A DNA stretch of 64,000 nt, from assembly GCA_963729365.1 (NCBI GenBank), contig CAVSNQ010000013.1:558001-622000 (forward strand), read 5' to 3'. This DNA is from JASHPR01 sp963729365. GTDB taxonomy: Bacteria > Actinomycetota > Actinomycetes > Streptosporangiales > Streptosporangiaceae. This document shows, piece by piece, positions 18,011-27,625 of this stretch. Made by a program: the position numbers and the translations under genes. Below the pieces are notes generated by a model that was not told where the DNA came from, did no database searches, and worked only from the letters and a program-made list of their open reading frames with translations. Numbering within the stretch: the stretch's first letter is position 1; every line of letters begins with the position of its first letter.

Positions 18011-18900
18011 TGCTGCTCCCTAGCGGGCAGTTCGTTGCGGCGGAGCTGGTACAGGTCGTCACGGCGAACCCGGTCGGCGGCGGCCAGGATCGCGTCCAGG
18101 TCGTCGTGCACGGACAGGTGCCGCCCGGACAGCGCGTCGGCCTGGCCGGCGGCCAGCCGGAGCACCAGTCCGGCGGCGCGGTCCGGCTCGGCGCCGCGGC
18201 CGGCGTCCAGCTCCCCGCGGATCCAGGAGTACACCTGGTCTTCCGCCGAGCCGGGCCGGGCCGCCCGGGCGAGCGCGCGCTCCGAGAGCCCGATCGGGGT
18301 GATCCCCGGGTGCACGCTGAACACCCGGATGCCCGCCCGCCCGGCCTCCACGGCGAGGTTCTCGGTGAACTTGATCACGGCGGCCTTGGACACCGAGTAG
18401 GCGGAAACCTGCGGCCAGCGCCGCACCCCGGCCTCGCTGGTCACGTTCACGATCCGGCCCCGACCGCGGTCCGCCATGCCCGGCAGCACCGCCCTGGCGC
18501 ACAGGAACACGCCGCGGAGGTTGACCTCGACCGTGCGCCACCAGGAGCCGGGATCGACGTCCCAGGTGTCGCCGAACGGCCCGCCGACTCCGGCGTTGTT
18601 GACGAGCAGGTCGACCGGCCCGAGCACGCGGCTGAGCTCCCCGACCGCGGCCGCGGTGGCCGCCTCGTCGGTCAGGTCGGCGGCCGCGGCGGCCGCGACC
18701 CCCCCGGCCTCCTCGATCAGCCGCACCGACTCGGCCAGCTGGTCGCCGGAGCGGGCGATCAGGCCGACGCAGGCACCCGAGCCCGCCAGGGCCCGCGCCA
18801 GCACCCGCCCGATGCCGCGGCCGCCGCCGGTTACCAGGGCCACGGATCCGGCCAGGACCGGGACCGAGCGCGCCCCGGCCAGCGCAGGCCGGGCGGTCAC
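18007..18900 (-). CDS. Short-chain dehydrogenase/reductase
   Basis: A 297-residue classical SDR. The cofactor motif is VTGGGRGIGRVLA, followed by LLVNNAGVGGPF, and the catalytic serine, tyrosine and lysine are in the NVTSEAG and YSVSKAAVIKF regions. It starts with about 15 extra residues before the Rossmann fold. It should reduce or oxidise a carbonyl or alcohol with NAD(P)(H). Its ATGA overlaps the stop of the ligase upstream and its own stop overlaps the start of the methyltransferase, so the three are translationally coupled and presumably act on one metabolite. Confidence 0.9.
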   Translation of the reverse strand: MTARPALAGARSVPVLAGSVALVTGGGRGIGRVLARALAGSGACVGLIARSGDQLAESVRLIEEAGGVAAAAAADLTDEAATAAAVGELSRVLGPVDLLVNNAGVGGPFGDTWDVDPGSWWRTVEVNLRGVFLCARAVLPGMADRGRGRIVNVTSEAGVRRWPQVSAYSVSKAAVIKFTENLAVEAGRAGIRVFSVHPGITPIGLSERALARAARPGSAEDQVYSWIRGELDAGRGAEPDRAAGLVLRLAAGQADALSGRHLSVHDDLDAILAAADRVRRDDLYQLRRNELPAREQQ

Positions 18901-20486
18901 CGGGGCACCCGCTCAAGGCTGCGGCCGGCGCAGGCGGCGCGCTCGCGCTCGGCCAGGGTCCGGCGCAGGATCTTGCCCGACGGCGACTTGGGGATCTCCT
19001 CGACGAACTCGATGCGGCGGACCTTCTCCTGGGCCGTCACGCGCCCGGCGACGAAGTCAAGCAGCTCGCCGGCGGTGACCGCGCCGCGCGGCACCACGAA
19101 GGCCTTCGGGACCTCGCCGGCCTCGGGATCGGGGCTGGCCACGACGGCCGCGTCCGCCACCGCCGGGTGGGAAAGCAAGACCGACTCAAGGTGGGCGGGC
19201 GCGACCTGGCTTCCCTTGTACTTGATGAGCTCCTTGATCCGGTCGACCACCCGGAACCAGCCCTCGCGGTCGGCGACCACCACGTCGCCGGTGTGCACCC
19301 ATCCGCCGGGATCGATCGTCGCCGCGGTCTCCTCGGCGTTGTCGAGATAGCCGCGCATCGTCCCCGGCGCCCGGATCAGCAGCTCACCCGGCTCGCCCGG
19401 CCCGACATCGAGCCCGGTCCCCAGGTCGGCCACCCGGCACTCGATGCCCGGCAGCGCCGGGCCGATCGTCTCCGGTTCATCCGATCCGGCGTCGGGCACC
19501 ATGTGCGTGACGCCGCCGAGTTCGGTCATGCCGTAGGCCTGCTTGACCCGGCAGCCGAGCCGCGCGGCGCAGGCCCGGGCCACATCGGCGGCCAGCGGGG
19601 CAGCGCCCGAGGTAATCAGCCGCAGGCTGGAGAAGTCGAACTGGCCGACGACCGGGTGCTTGGCCAGGGCCAGGACGATCGGCGGCACCAGGTCGGCCCT
19701 GGTCACCCGGTACTCCTGGACCAGACGCGCGAAATCCGCCAGGTCGAAGCGGGGCATGGTCACCACCGTGGCCCCCTCGCGCAGCGGCAGGTTCATCGCG
19801 ACCTGAAGGCCGTAGATGTGGAACAGCGGAAGCGCGGCGATGACGACGTCGCCGGGGCCGACCCGGTGCACGGCCCGGGTCTGGCCCAGGCTGGCGACCA
19901 GGTTGCGATGCGAGAGCATCACGCCCTTGGGCAGCCCGGTCGTGCCGCTGGAGTACGGCAGGAACGTCAGGTCGTCCGGGCTGAGGCCGGCGGCCGGCCC
20001 GGGCGGTCCCGGCTCCGGCAGTGACGCCCAGGAGGTAGCGCCGTCGGCCTCGCCGAAGACGAACGTCGCCCGCACCCCGGTCGCCGCCGCTGCCGCCCGG
20101 CCCGCGGCGGCGAAGAGGGCGGGCGTGGTCACCAGCCAGCGGGCACCGGAGTGCTCGAGCTGGCGGGCCAGGTCCGCCCGCGTCGCGAGGGGATTGACGG
20201 TGGTGACGATCGCTCCCACGGATGCCGCGGCATAGTAGGCCACCGCGAATTCCGGACAGTTGGGGCTGCACAGCGCGAGCACCTGGCCCCTGGCCACCCC
20301 GCGGGCGGCCAGCCCGGCGGCGGCCCGGCGCACCGAGGCGGCGAGCCCGGCATAGGTCAGTACCCGGCCGGTCCCGCCGTCGATGATCGCTGGCCGGTCA
20401 CTGCGCGCCGCCGCCCCGGCCAGCACGAAGTCGGGAACTGTAGCGTCGGCCAGGTGCACGTCGGCGTAGGGGCTGCGGATGGCCAT
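18897..20486 (-). CDS. 4-coumarate:CoA ligase-like AMP-forming ligase
   Basis: A 529-residue ANL enzyme. The P-loop YSSGTTGLPKGVMLSHRN, the QAYGMTELGG motif, GWVHTGDVVVAD, RIKELIKYKGSQVAP and the terminal PKSPSGKILRR lysine motif are all present. The pattern is that of plant-like 4-coumarate or aryl/fatty acid CoA ligases. It activates the acid that the SDR and methyltransferase in the same overlapping operon probably process. The gene faces the large LuxR-type regulator at 20650 across a 160-bp intergenic region, so that regulator is a good candidate controller. Confidence 0.9.
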   Translation of the reverse strand: MAIRSPYADVHLADATVPDFVLAGAAARSDRPAIIDGGTGRVLTYAGLAASVRRAAAGLAARGVARGQVLALCSPNCPEFAVAYYAAASVGAIVTTVNPLATRADLARQLEHSGARWLVTTPALFAAAGRAAAAATGVRATFVFGEADGATSWASLPEPGPPGPAAGLSPDDLTFLPYSSGTTGLPKGVMLSHRNLVASLGQTRAVHRVGPGDVVIAALPLFHIYGLQVAMNLPLREGATVVTMPRFDLADFARLVQEYRVTRADLVPPIVLALAKHPVVGQFDFSSLRLITSGAAPLAADVARACAARLGCRVKQAYGMTELGGVTHMVPDAGSDEPETIGPALPGIECRVADLGTGLDVGPGEPGELLIRAPGTMRGYLDNAEETAATIDPGGWVHTGDVVVADREGWFRVVDRIKELIKYKGSQVAPAHLESVLLSHPAVADAAVVASPDPEAGEVPKAFVVPRGAVTAGELLDFVAGRVTAQEKVRRIEFVEEIPKSPSGKILRRTLAERERAACAGRSLERVPR

Positions 20487-20649
20487 GTTTCGCCTCCCGG
20501 AGTGGCTGGCCGCCCGATGCGGGCAGCTGGCGCTAGTTTTTGCTGGTCAGGTCCAGCGTGCTGGCCTGCCCTGGGCAGAACATCGGTCAGCTGACCGGTA
20601 TTAGCGGCCAGGTGTCGTAGACGGCCGCCTGGATCACACTGGAGGTGTG

Positions 20650-23600
20650 GTGGAACGCCGGCCCAGTGCCCCGCCGGGGGTTGATCCCGCCGTGACGGAC
20701 GGCGGGGGCCCCGAGCTGCCTGCCGGGCGGGTCAGCCTGCTATCGGTCGGCGGCGGAAGCCTGCATGACGTCCGGCGAGCGTTCGCGAGAGCCTCGGACG
20801 CGGTCGGCTGCGCGCTGGCGCTGCAGCGGGAGCTGGCCGACGGCCAAGTGCTGCCGCGGATGGCCGTGCACACCGGCGAGGCCGACGCCGGGCCGGAAGG
20901 CGGCTTTCAGGGACCGGCCATGGGCCACTGCGACTGCCTGCGGGACAGCGCGTCCGGCGGCCAGGTCGTGCTGTCCCAGGAGGTGGCCGACCTGGTGTCG
21001 GGCCGCCTGCCGGAGGGCGGCGAGCTGACCGATCTGGGCTGGCACCGGCTGCCCGACCTGGGGCCGCCCGAGCACCTGTGGCAGCTGAGCCACCCCGAGC
21101 TGAGGGCCGGGTTCCCGCCGCTGCGCTCCCTGGACCCGGGCCGTCATAACCTGCCCGTGCAGCTGACCAGCTTCGTCGGCCGCCGCGACGCGCTGGCCGA
21201 GGTGGCCGGCCTGCTGCGGGAGCACCGCCTGGTGACGCTGACCGGCTCGGGCGGCTGCGGCAAGACGCGCCTGGCCCTGCACGCCGCGGCCGGGCGCATC
21301 GACGGCCATCCGGACGGGGTGCGGCTGGTCGAGCTCGCCCCGCTGGCCGATCCCGCCCAGCTTCCTGGTGCGATCGCGGCCGCGCTGTCGGTCCGCGCGC
21401 CGGGCGCCGCCAGTGACCTGGACGCCCTGGCCGCCGCGATCGGCGAGCGGGCGCCGCTCCTGGTGCTCGACAACTGCGAGCACCTGGCGCGCCGCTGCGC
21501 CGAGGTGGCCGAGGGGCTGCTGCAGGCCTGCCCGGGGATCCGCATCCTGGCCACCAGCCGCGAGCCGCTCGGAGTGCCGGGGGAGGTCACCTGGCGGGTG
21601 CCGTCGCTGTCGTTCCCGGCCGACGCGCAGGTGAGCAGCGACGAACTCGGCCGGTTCGAGGCGGTGCAGCTGTTCGCGGAACGATCGCGCCGGGCCCGCC
21701 CTGGTTTCGCGCTGACGGAGGCGAACGCGGGCGCGGTGGCCGAGATCTGCGGCCGCCTCGACGGCATCCCGCTCGCCCTGGAGCTGGCCGCGGCGCGGGC
21801 GCGCGTCCTGCCGCCCGAGCAGATCGCCGCCGGATTGCGCGACCGCTTCCAGCTGCTCACCGGCGGTGCCCGCACGGCCCTGCCCCGCCAGCAGACCCTC
21901 GAGGCGTCGGTGGCCTGGAGCTACGACCTGCTGGGCGAATCCGAGCGAGCCTTGCTGCGGCGCCTGTCCGCGTTCGCGGGCGGCGGCTTCTCCGCGGCGG
22001 CCGCCGAGGCGGTCGGAACGGGCGGCGGGATCGAGCCCGGGCACGTGCTCGGGCTGCTCTCCCAGCTGGCCGACAAGTCGCTGATCCTGGCCGGTGACGA
22101 GGCCAACGGCCGGTTCGGCATGCTCGAGACGATCCGGCACTACGCCGGACGCTGCCTCGTGGCGGCGGGCGAGGCGGAAGCCACCTGGCGCCGTCATTTC
22201 GAGTTCTTCCTGGCCGCGGCCGACCGCCGCCCGGATGAGGGTGAGGACGCCTACCGGGACCGGCTGCGGGTCGATTACGACAACATCCGGCAGGCTCTCG
22301 AGTGGGCGGCAGGCCAGGACGACCCCGGGCTGCTGCTCGGCCTGGCCACTCGCCTGGGCGCCTTCTGGTCGCTGAGCATTCACCTGGCCGAGGCACGCCA
22401 GTGGCTGCGCACCGCCGCCGACCGCGGCGCCGCGGCCGACCCTGCGCTGCGGGCCAGGGCCCTGGGCAGCCTGGCCCAGGTGGCGAGCCTGGCCGCGGAC
22501 ATGCCCACCGCGATGGCGGCCGGCACGGCCGCCCTTGACCTGCTTCGTCAGCTCGGCGACGCTGACGGCATGATCGTCGCGCTGACCAGCCTGGGGTCGA
22601 GCGCCACGATCATGGGCGAGCCCGACGCCGGGCGCCCGTACCTGAGCGAGGCGGCCGAGCTGGCCGAGGCCACCGGCGACCAGCGGGCTCTCGCCTACGC
22701 GCTGGCCCTGCTCGGCCGGACGGCCGTGAACAGCGCCACGAACCGGGATGCGGGGCGGGAGGCGTTGCGGCGGAGCCTGGAGGCCGCCCAGGCGTGCGGG
22801 GCCAGGGACGCCGAGTCGATCGCCGTCTTCCTGCACGGCGTGCTCGACGCCCTTGACTGCAGGCCGGCCGATGCCCTCGCCCTGCTGTACCGGGCCCTGC
22901 CGGGGCTGCGGGAGGCCGGCGACGGCTTCTTCCTGTCGTTCTGCCTCGTCGCCGTGGTGCACAGCCAGGCGCTGCTCGGCGACTTCACCGCGGCCGAGAC
23001 CGCGTGCGACGAGCTGGATGCCATCGGCGAGGCCATGGGCGCCGCCCGGCTCTACTTCTCCGCGCAGGCCCGCGGCTGGCTGGCGTTCTGCCGGGGGCAA
23101 TGGCCGCAGGCGGTTAGTGCCTTCACCGAACAGCTCTCCTATTACGCGTCGGTGGCGCTGCGGGGGATGTTCATCGGCAACCTGGCCTGGTCCGAGCTGC
23201 TCTCCGGGGAGCGGGACCGGGCCAGGCGGCGGCTGGACGAGTTCATTGCCGCGTCCGATCCGGCCCGGACCTGCCTCGCCCTCCCGCTGGCCGTCCGGGC
23301 CCTGATCGCCAGGGGCGACCGTGACCACGGGCGGGCCGAGGAGCTGGCCTGGGCCGCCGTCGCCGCCTCCCCCGCCGACCCGTTCGGCCGCCTGACCGTC
23401 TGGACCTGCCTGGCCGTCCTGGCCGCGGTCAGGGCGGACGGCGGCAGCTATGAGATCGCGGCCCGGCTCGCCGGGGCGGCCGCCGCGTTCGCGCACGACG
23501 CGGGATTGACGCGGCCGCGGGCCACCGGCGAGCTCATCGACTCCGTCGCCGGCGCCTGCCGGACAGCGCTCGGAGACGATCAGTTCGCCGAGGCCTGGGC

Positions 23601-23874
23601 CGGGGGGACGGCCATGACCCTCGAGGAGGCAGCCGCCTACGCGAGCCGCGGCCGCGGCCGGCGCGGGCGCCCGGACCGCGGCTGGGCCGGGCTCACGCCG
23701 ACCGAGCTGACCGTGGCCCAGGCGGTGGCCGACGGCCTGTCCAATCCGCAGATCGCCGAGCGCATGTTCATCTCACGGCGCACCGTGGCCACCCACCTGA
23801 CCAGCATCTTCCGCAAGCTCGACATCTCGTCCCGGGCCGAGCTGGCGGCCATGGCCGCCCGCCAGGGCGACTAG
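20650..23874 (+). CDS. Large LuxR-type STAND regulator with cyclase-like N-terminus
   Basis: A protein of about 1074 residues. The first 140 residues resemble a degenerate class III nucleotide cyclase domain (AVGCALALQRELADG, AVHTGEADAGPEG), without visible metal-binding aspartates. An ATPase domain follows (FVGRRDAL, P-loop LTGSGGCGKTRLAL, Walker B PLLVLDNCEHL, then ILATSREPL), a TPR-like helical region, and a C-terminal LuxR HTH (GLTPTELTVAQAVADGLSN). This is the architecture of actinobacterial AfsR/MalT-like signal-integrating activators. The start is uncertain: GTG 20647 sits too close to GGAGG and GTG 20650 is preferred. It is divergent from the ligase/SDR/methyltransferase operon. Confidence 0.9.
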   Translation: MERRPSAPPGVDPAVTDGGGPELPAGRVSLLSVGGGSLHDVRRAFARASDAVGCALALQRELADGQVLPRMAVHTGEADAGPEGGFQGPAMGHCDCLRDSASGGQVVLSQEVADLVSGRLPEGGELTDLGWHRLPDLGPPEHLWQLSHPELRAGFPPLRSLDPGRHNLPVQLTSFVGRRDALAEVAGLLREHRLVTLTGSGGCGKTRLALHAAAGRIDGHPDGVRLVELAPLADPAQLPGAIAAALSVRAPGAASDLDALAAAIGERAPLLVLDNCEHLARRCAEVAEGLLQACPGIRILATSREPLGVPGEVTWRVPSLSFPADAQVSSDELGRFEAVQLFAERSRRARPGFALTEANAGAVAEICGRLDGIPLALELAAARARVLPPEQIAAGLRDRFQLLTGGARTALPRQQTLEASVAWSYDLLGESERALLRRLSAFAGGGFSAAAAEAVGTGGGIEPGHVLGLLSQLADKSLILAGDEANGRFGMLETIRHYAGRCLVAAGEAEATWRRHFEFFLAAADRRPDEGEDAYRDRLRVDYDNIRQALEWAAGQDDPGLLLGLATRLGAFWSLSIHLAEARQWLRTAADRGAAADPALRARALGSLAQVASLAADMPTAMAAGTAALDLLRQLGDADGMIVALTSLGSSATIMGEPDAGRPYLSEAAELAEATGDQRALAYALALLGRTAVNSATNRDAGREALRRSLEAAQACGARDAESIAVFLHGVLDALDCRPADALALLYRALPGLREAGDGFFLSFCLVAVVHSQALLGDFTAAETACDELDAIGEAMGAARLYFSAQARGWLAFCRGQWPQAVSAFTEQLSYYASVALRGMFIGNLAWSELLSGERDRARRRLDEFIAASDPARTCLALPLAVRALIARGDRDHGRAEELAWAAVAASPADPFGRLTVWTCLAVLAAVRADGGSYEIAARLAGAAAAFAHDAGLTRPRATGELIDSVAGACRTALGDDQFAEAWAGGTAMTLEEAAAYASRGRGRRGRPDRGWAGLTPTELTVAQAVADGLSNPQIAERMFISRRTVATHLTSIFRKLDISSRAELAAMAARQGD

Positions 23875-23877
23875 CCG

Positions 23878-24765
23878 TCAGCCGCCGGGCTCCGCATCAC
23901 GCGCCAGCTCGATCGCGCCGATCACGCCCGCGTGGCCGCCGAGGTGCGGCCGGACGACAAACCGGTCGGTCGCGTCCGGTTCGGTCAGCTCGGGCGCCCG
24001 GAGGTAGCCCGCGAGAAGCTCGCGCAGCCGCTGGCGCGCCAGCGGCAGCAGCGCCGGCTGCGTGGCTACCCCTCCCCCGATGATGATCCGCTCGGGCGAC
24101 AGCATGCAGACCACGTTGACCAGGGCGAGGGCGAGGTACTCGGCTTCGATCACCCAGGCGGCCGGGCCGGACAGCTCCTGGCCGGGACGGCCCCAGCGCT
24201 GCCGGATCGCCTCACCCGAGGCGAGGCCCTCCAGGCAGTCGCCGTGGTAGGGGCAGATCCCGTCGAACGGATCCCGGGTCCGGTCGTGCGGGATGCGCAT
24301 GTGCCCGAACTCCGGGTGCAGCAGCCCGTGCAGGATGCGGCCGTTCGCGACGGCGCCGCCGCCGATCCCGGTGCCGACCGTGATGTAGACGAACGTGTCG
24401 AGCCCGGCCGCCGCGCCCCACCGCCACTCGCCGAGCGCGGCCGCGTTCACGTCGGTGTCCAGCGCGATCGGGACGCCCAGCCCGGAGCGCAGCGCCGCCA
24501 CAACGTCGGTGTCCGCCCAGCCCGGCTTGGGCGTCGTGGTGATCGTGCCCCACGTCGGCGAGTCGCGGCGGATGTCGACCGGGCCGAACGAGCCCACGCC
24601 GAGGGCGTCGACCGGCCCGTTCTCGGTGAAGAACCGGGTGGCCCGGGACACCGTCTCCCCGGGATCGGTCGTGGGAAAGGTCTCTGTGCGGTCCAGCCGC
24701 CCGGGCTGGTCAGCTATCGCGCAGACCCACTTCGTGCCGCCCGCCTCGATGCCTCCGTACCTCAT
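23878..24765 (-). CDS. ROK-family sugar kinase (fructokinase-like)
   Basis: A 295-residue ROK kinase. ATP motif GGIEAGGTKWVCAIA at the N-terminus, VGSFGPVDI, ALDTDVNAAALGEW, VYITVGTGIGGG and the zinc-binding CPYHGDCLEGLASG are all present. The HPEFGHMRIPHD stretch supports a bacterial fructokinase of the ROK type, which phosphorylates fructose or mannose. The ATG at 24765 gives the family length. The open frame continues upstream only as a shadow of a fragment on the other strand. The 3' end is nearly adjacent to the convergent LuxR-type regulator stop. Confidence 0.9.
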   Translation of the reverse strand: MRYGGIEAGGTKWVCAIADQPGRLDRTETFPTTDPGETVSRATRFFTENGPVDALGVGSFGPVDIRRDSPTWGTITTTPKPGWADTDVVAALRSGLGVPIALDTDVNAAALGEWRWGAAAGLDTFVYITVGTGIGGGAVANGRILHGLLHPEFGHMRIPHDRTRDPFDGICPYHGDCLEGLASGEAIRQRWGRPGQELSGPAAWVIEAEYLALALVNVVCMLSPERIIIGGGVATQPALLPLARQRLRELLAGYLRAPELTEPDATDRFVVRPHLGGHAGVIGAIELARDAEPGG

Positions 24766-24853
24766 CAGCCGACCTCGCCGCGGGGCCCAGTGATCATTGC
24801 CCACACGATATCGGACCACTGGCGCGCATCGCCTCCGTGCGCCAGGGTTGACG

Positions 24854-25246
24854 TCGCACAACGCCTTCACCACGACCAACCTGCAGCAGATTCTCACCGC
24901 CCGCGCGATTGGCGACGTCGTCGTGTGCGGAATCCGGACCGAGCAGTGTTGCGAGACGACGGCCAGGGTCGCCTCGGACTTCGGCTTCGACGTCACCTTC
25001 GTGACCGATGCCACCGCCACGTCCCCGATCGAGCACTGGGACGCCCCGCCCGGCCGCAGCGTGGCCGAGATCCTCGCCGATCCCCGCACCCTGCCGGTCG
25101 ACGACATCCTGGCCCGCACCGAGTACGCGCTGGCCGGCCGGTTCGCGACGATCCGCACGGTCGGGGAGCTGACCGGGGCCGGCAGAGCTGGCCAGGCCGG
25201 CCGCACGGCGTGGCGTTCCGGCCCATGGCTGATGTACAACCGCTGA
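24854..25246 (+). pseudogene. 3' remnant of an isochorismatase-family cysteine hydrolase
   Basis: The frame SHNAFTTTNLQQILTARAI followed by VVVCGIRTEQCCETTARVA and FVTDATATS matches the second half of isochorismatase-like hydrolases. It includes the catalytic cysteine (EQCCETTA). The N-terminal third with the catalytic aspartate and lysine is absent. The preceding sequence up to the kinase start at 24765 is too short to hold it. The last 20 or so residues (after TVGEL) no longer look conserved. A 149-residue frame from 24797 exists but is likely non-functional. Confidence 0.6.
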
Positions 25247-25346
25247 CCGAACTCGGCGGCATCAGGAACGACCAGGCCAGACCGGGCGCGCCCGGAACCC
25301 GCCGCGGGCCGGGGTGGTGGCCCGCGGCGGATCCTCCGGGGGTCGC

Positions 25347-25631
25347 TTATCCGGCCTGGCTGCCGAGCATGAAGGACGCCCGGCCTTCCTCGTCGAGCTG
25401 CGCGTCGAGTTCCCTGTCCTCGACGATCGCAGCAGCATCACGCTGCACGAAGACGCGCGCGCCCGAGTCCTCGATCACGGCATCGTCCGGCTGCGGCCCC
25501 TCCAGCGACAGCGCCAGCGTTCCCGCGTCGCTGTCCTGCAGGGACATGCGCAGCCCGGTGTCGGCGGGGATACCCGGCTGAGAGGTAAGGGTGCGGATCG
25601 TTTCCGCAGCCCGGTCGGTTAGCGTAAGCAA
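25347..25631 (-). CDS. HesB/IscA-like domain protein lacking Fe-S cysteines
   Basis: A 94-residue protein beginning MLTLTDRAAETIRTL. The pattern of strands and the GLRMSLQDSDAGTLALSLEG and VIEDSGARVFVQRDAAAI stretches match a small actinobacterial branch of the HesB/IscA fold. No cysteine is present anywhere, so it cannot ligate an Fe-S cluster in the usual way. The role is unknown, with fold-level homology only. It is acidic and has no membrane segment. It stands alone, divergent from the B3/B4 protein gene. Confidence 0.7.
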   Translation of the reverse strand: MLTLTDRAAETIRTLTSQPGIPADTGLRMSLQDSDAGTLALSLEGPQPDDAVIEDSGARVFVQRDAAAIVEDRELDAQLDEEGRASFMLGSQAG

Positions 25632-25736
25632 GTCTGCACCTCGCTCCTATTGGATTCCCGACAAGGCTGTTGACCCTGCCCCGCATACCCGGGCTCAAAC
25701 TGGTTCGGGCTCACCGGATGCCCGGAGGGGAGTGGA

Positions 25737-26509
25737 ATGACGCGGCTGGTGGTCTCGGACCAGGTGGGCCAGGCGTTTCCCGGCCTGCGGATTACCGCCG
25801 TGGTGACGTCGGGATTCGACGGGCCGCCGGCGTGGCCCGAGCTGGAGACGCGGCTGGCCGCCCTGGAGGCCAGCGCGGCCGGCGCGGGAGAGGGGGCGGC
25901 CGGCGCGGGCGACGAGCGGCCGGCGGGGCGGACGACCCGCACATCGCCGCCTGGCACGCCGCCTACCGCGCCTTCGGGACCAACCCGCGACGGCAGCGGC
26001 CCAGCGCCGAGGCACTGCGGCGGCGACTATCGCGTTCCGGCCGGCTGCCCAGGATCAACCGCGCCGTCGACTGCTACAACCTGGTCTCGGCTACCTTCGG
26101 CGTACCAGCCGGGGCCTTTGACCTGCGTCAGGTCTCGGGCGACATCGTGGTCAGGTTCGCCGAAGGATCAGAGGTGTTCACGCCGCTGGGCGAGCCGGGC
26201 ACCACCGAGAACCCGCACCCCGGGGAGGTCGTCTATACCGACGCCGCCGGGGTGCTGACCAGGCACTGGAACCACCGCGACGCCGACCGTACCAAGGTCA
26301 CCGCGGACAGCGAGCAGATCCTGTTCCTGCTCGAGACGGTGGACGCCGCCGCGTTCGGCGCGACGCTGGACGCCGCGGCGAGCAGCCTCACCGGGCTGCT
26401 GGCCGGCCGGTGCCGAGGGGTCGCCGTCCACCAGGTCACCGCCGCCTGCGCCGCCACCCCCGCCCTGTTGCCGCCGGCCGGCCTGAGCACTCCGGCGGCC
26501 TCGCCATAG
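25737..26509 (+). pseudogene. B3/B4 (tRNA-synthetase-like editing) domain protein, frameshifted
   Basis: The natural N-terminus is the frame starting at the ATG at 25737 (MTRLVVSDQVGQAFPGLRI, then ITAVVTSGFDG). The body of the domain continues in a different frame from about 25930 (HIAAWHAAYRAFGTNPRR, LPRINRAVDCYNLVS, GDIVVRFAEGSEVFTPLGE, ADRTKVTADSEQILFL). Standalone B3/B4 proteins have these parts in one frame and may deacylate mischarged tRNA or act on related substrates. The break falls within a G-rich low-complexity stretch (about 25880-25930), so it may be a sequencing error or a real mutation. Confidence 0.7.
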
Positions 26510-26514
26510 CCGGC

Positions 26515-27528
26515 TCAGGCCCGGGGATCGACGTGAACCTTCGGCCCGGGCCCGGCGCCGTCCGGGCGCCAGCCAGCCAGCACGTCACCCACTTCCCCGA
26601 GGCCTACGGTGGCGGCCACCAGCGGGCGCGGGTCCACGGAACCGGCCGCGTACCGCTCGATGGTCCCGGCCAGGCCGGCCGACGCGCCGAGGATGCCGAC
26701 GGCCGTGACGTCCTTCAGCACCATGGTCCGGGTGTCGATGCTGCTCGGGCGGCCGGCCACCCCGACATACACCACCCGCTTGCCGGGCTCGACCAGGTCA
26801 AGCGCCGCCGCTGGCCGGTCGGGTGAGTTCGAGGCGTCGATGACCGCGTCGAACGGCAGCCGGGGAATGTCCGTCACGGTCCACGCGCCGTGCACGCCGA
26901 GGGTCCGGGCGAAAGAGAGCGACCGCCGGGTCAGGCCCAGCACGTGCACCTCGACGCCGTACGCCAGCGCGAACATCGCGACCAGCAGGCCGATGGTGCC
27001 CGGCCCGAGGACCAGCAGCCGCTCCCCCGGCTCGAGCGCCGCGCCCCAGAGCGAGCGCAGCGCGCTGCCGCCCGGCTCGACCAGCGCCCCCGCAGCCTCG
27101 TCCACGGCGTCGGGCAGCGGGTGCAGCGCGGTGACCGGCACGGCCAGCTGCTCGGCCAGCGCGCCCGGGAAGCCGCCGCGGATGCCGACCTCGTACCGGT
27201 CCTCGCAGACGTGCGCCCGGCCGGCCAGGCAGCGATCGCACGTGCCGCAGCCCAGCATGGTGTCCCCGGTGGCGCGCCGGCCAAGCCAGCCCGGATCGAC
27301 ATCGTCGCCGACGGCGCTGACGGTCCCGCACCACTCATGCCCGAGTCGCATCGGGTACTCGGCATGGCCCTGATGCAGGTAGGCCATCTCGCCAGTGAAG
27401 AACTCGACATCGGTGCCGCACACGCCGACCCGCTCGACGTCGACGACCGCCTGCCCCGGCGACGGTCTCGGGCTCTCGACCTCGGCGACCTGCGACCGGC
27501 GCGCGCCGGTGACGACGAACGCCCTCAT
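26515..27528 (-). CDS. Zinc-dependent alcohol/polyol dehydrogenase (MDR family)
   Basis: A 337-residue medium-chain dehydrogenase. Catalytic zinc residues are in GVCGTDVEFF and LGHEWCG. The structural zinc cluster is CGTCDRCLAGRAHVC. The Rossmann motif is LVLGPGTIGLLVAMF. It likely oxidises a sugar, polyol or similar alcohol with NAD(P). It is divergent from an IlvD/Edd-type sugar-acid dehydratase, and a ROK sugar kinase lies nearby, so a role in non-phosphorylative sugar oxidation is plausible. That role is inferred from context. Confidence 0.88.
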   Translation of the reverse strand: MRAFVVTGARRSQVAEVESPRPSPGQAVVDVERVGVCGTDVEFFTGEMAYLHQGHAEYPMRLGHEWCGTVSAVGDDVDPGWLGRRATGDTMLGCGTCDRCLAGRAHVCEDRYEVGIRGGFPGALAEQLAVPVTALHPLPDAVDEAAGALVEPGGSALRSLWGAALEPGERLLVLGPGTIGLLVAMFALAYGVEVHVLGLTRRSLSFARTLGVHGAWTVTDIPRLPFDAVIDASNSPDRPAAALDLVEPGKRVVYVGVAGRPSSIDTRTMVLKDVTAVGILGASAGLAGTIERYAAGSVDPRPLVAATVGLGEVGDVLAGWRPDGAGPGPKVHVDPRA

Positions 27529-27625
27529 GCCCTCGCCGCCGCGGCGGCCGAGGTCTGGTCACGAGTAGGTTGTGTGGACATTTCCAGATGCTAGATCCTC
27601 GGGCCAGAGAGGCGGAAGAGCTCCG

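Noticed and set aside
20740..23496. Long minus-strand open frame (over 900 codons) under the LuxR-type regulator
   Set aside because: Shadow of the plus-strand gene. It has no motif and is Gly/Arg/Gln-rich.
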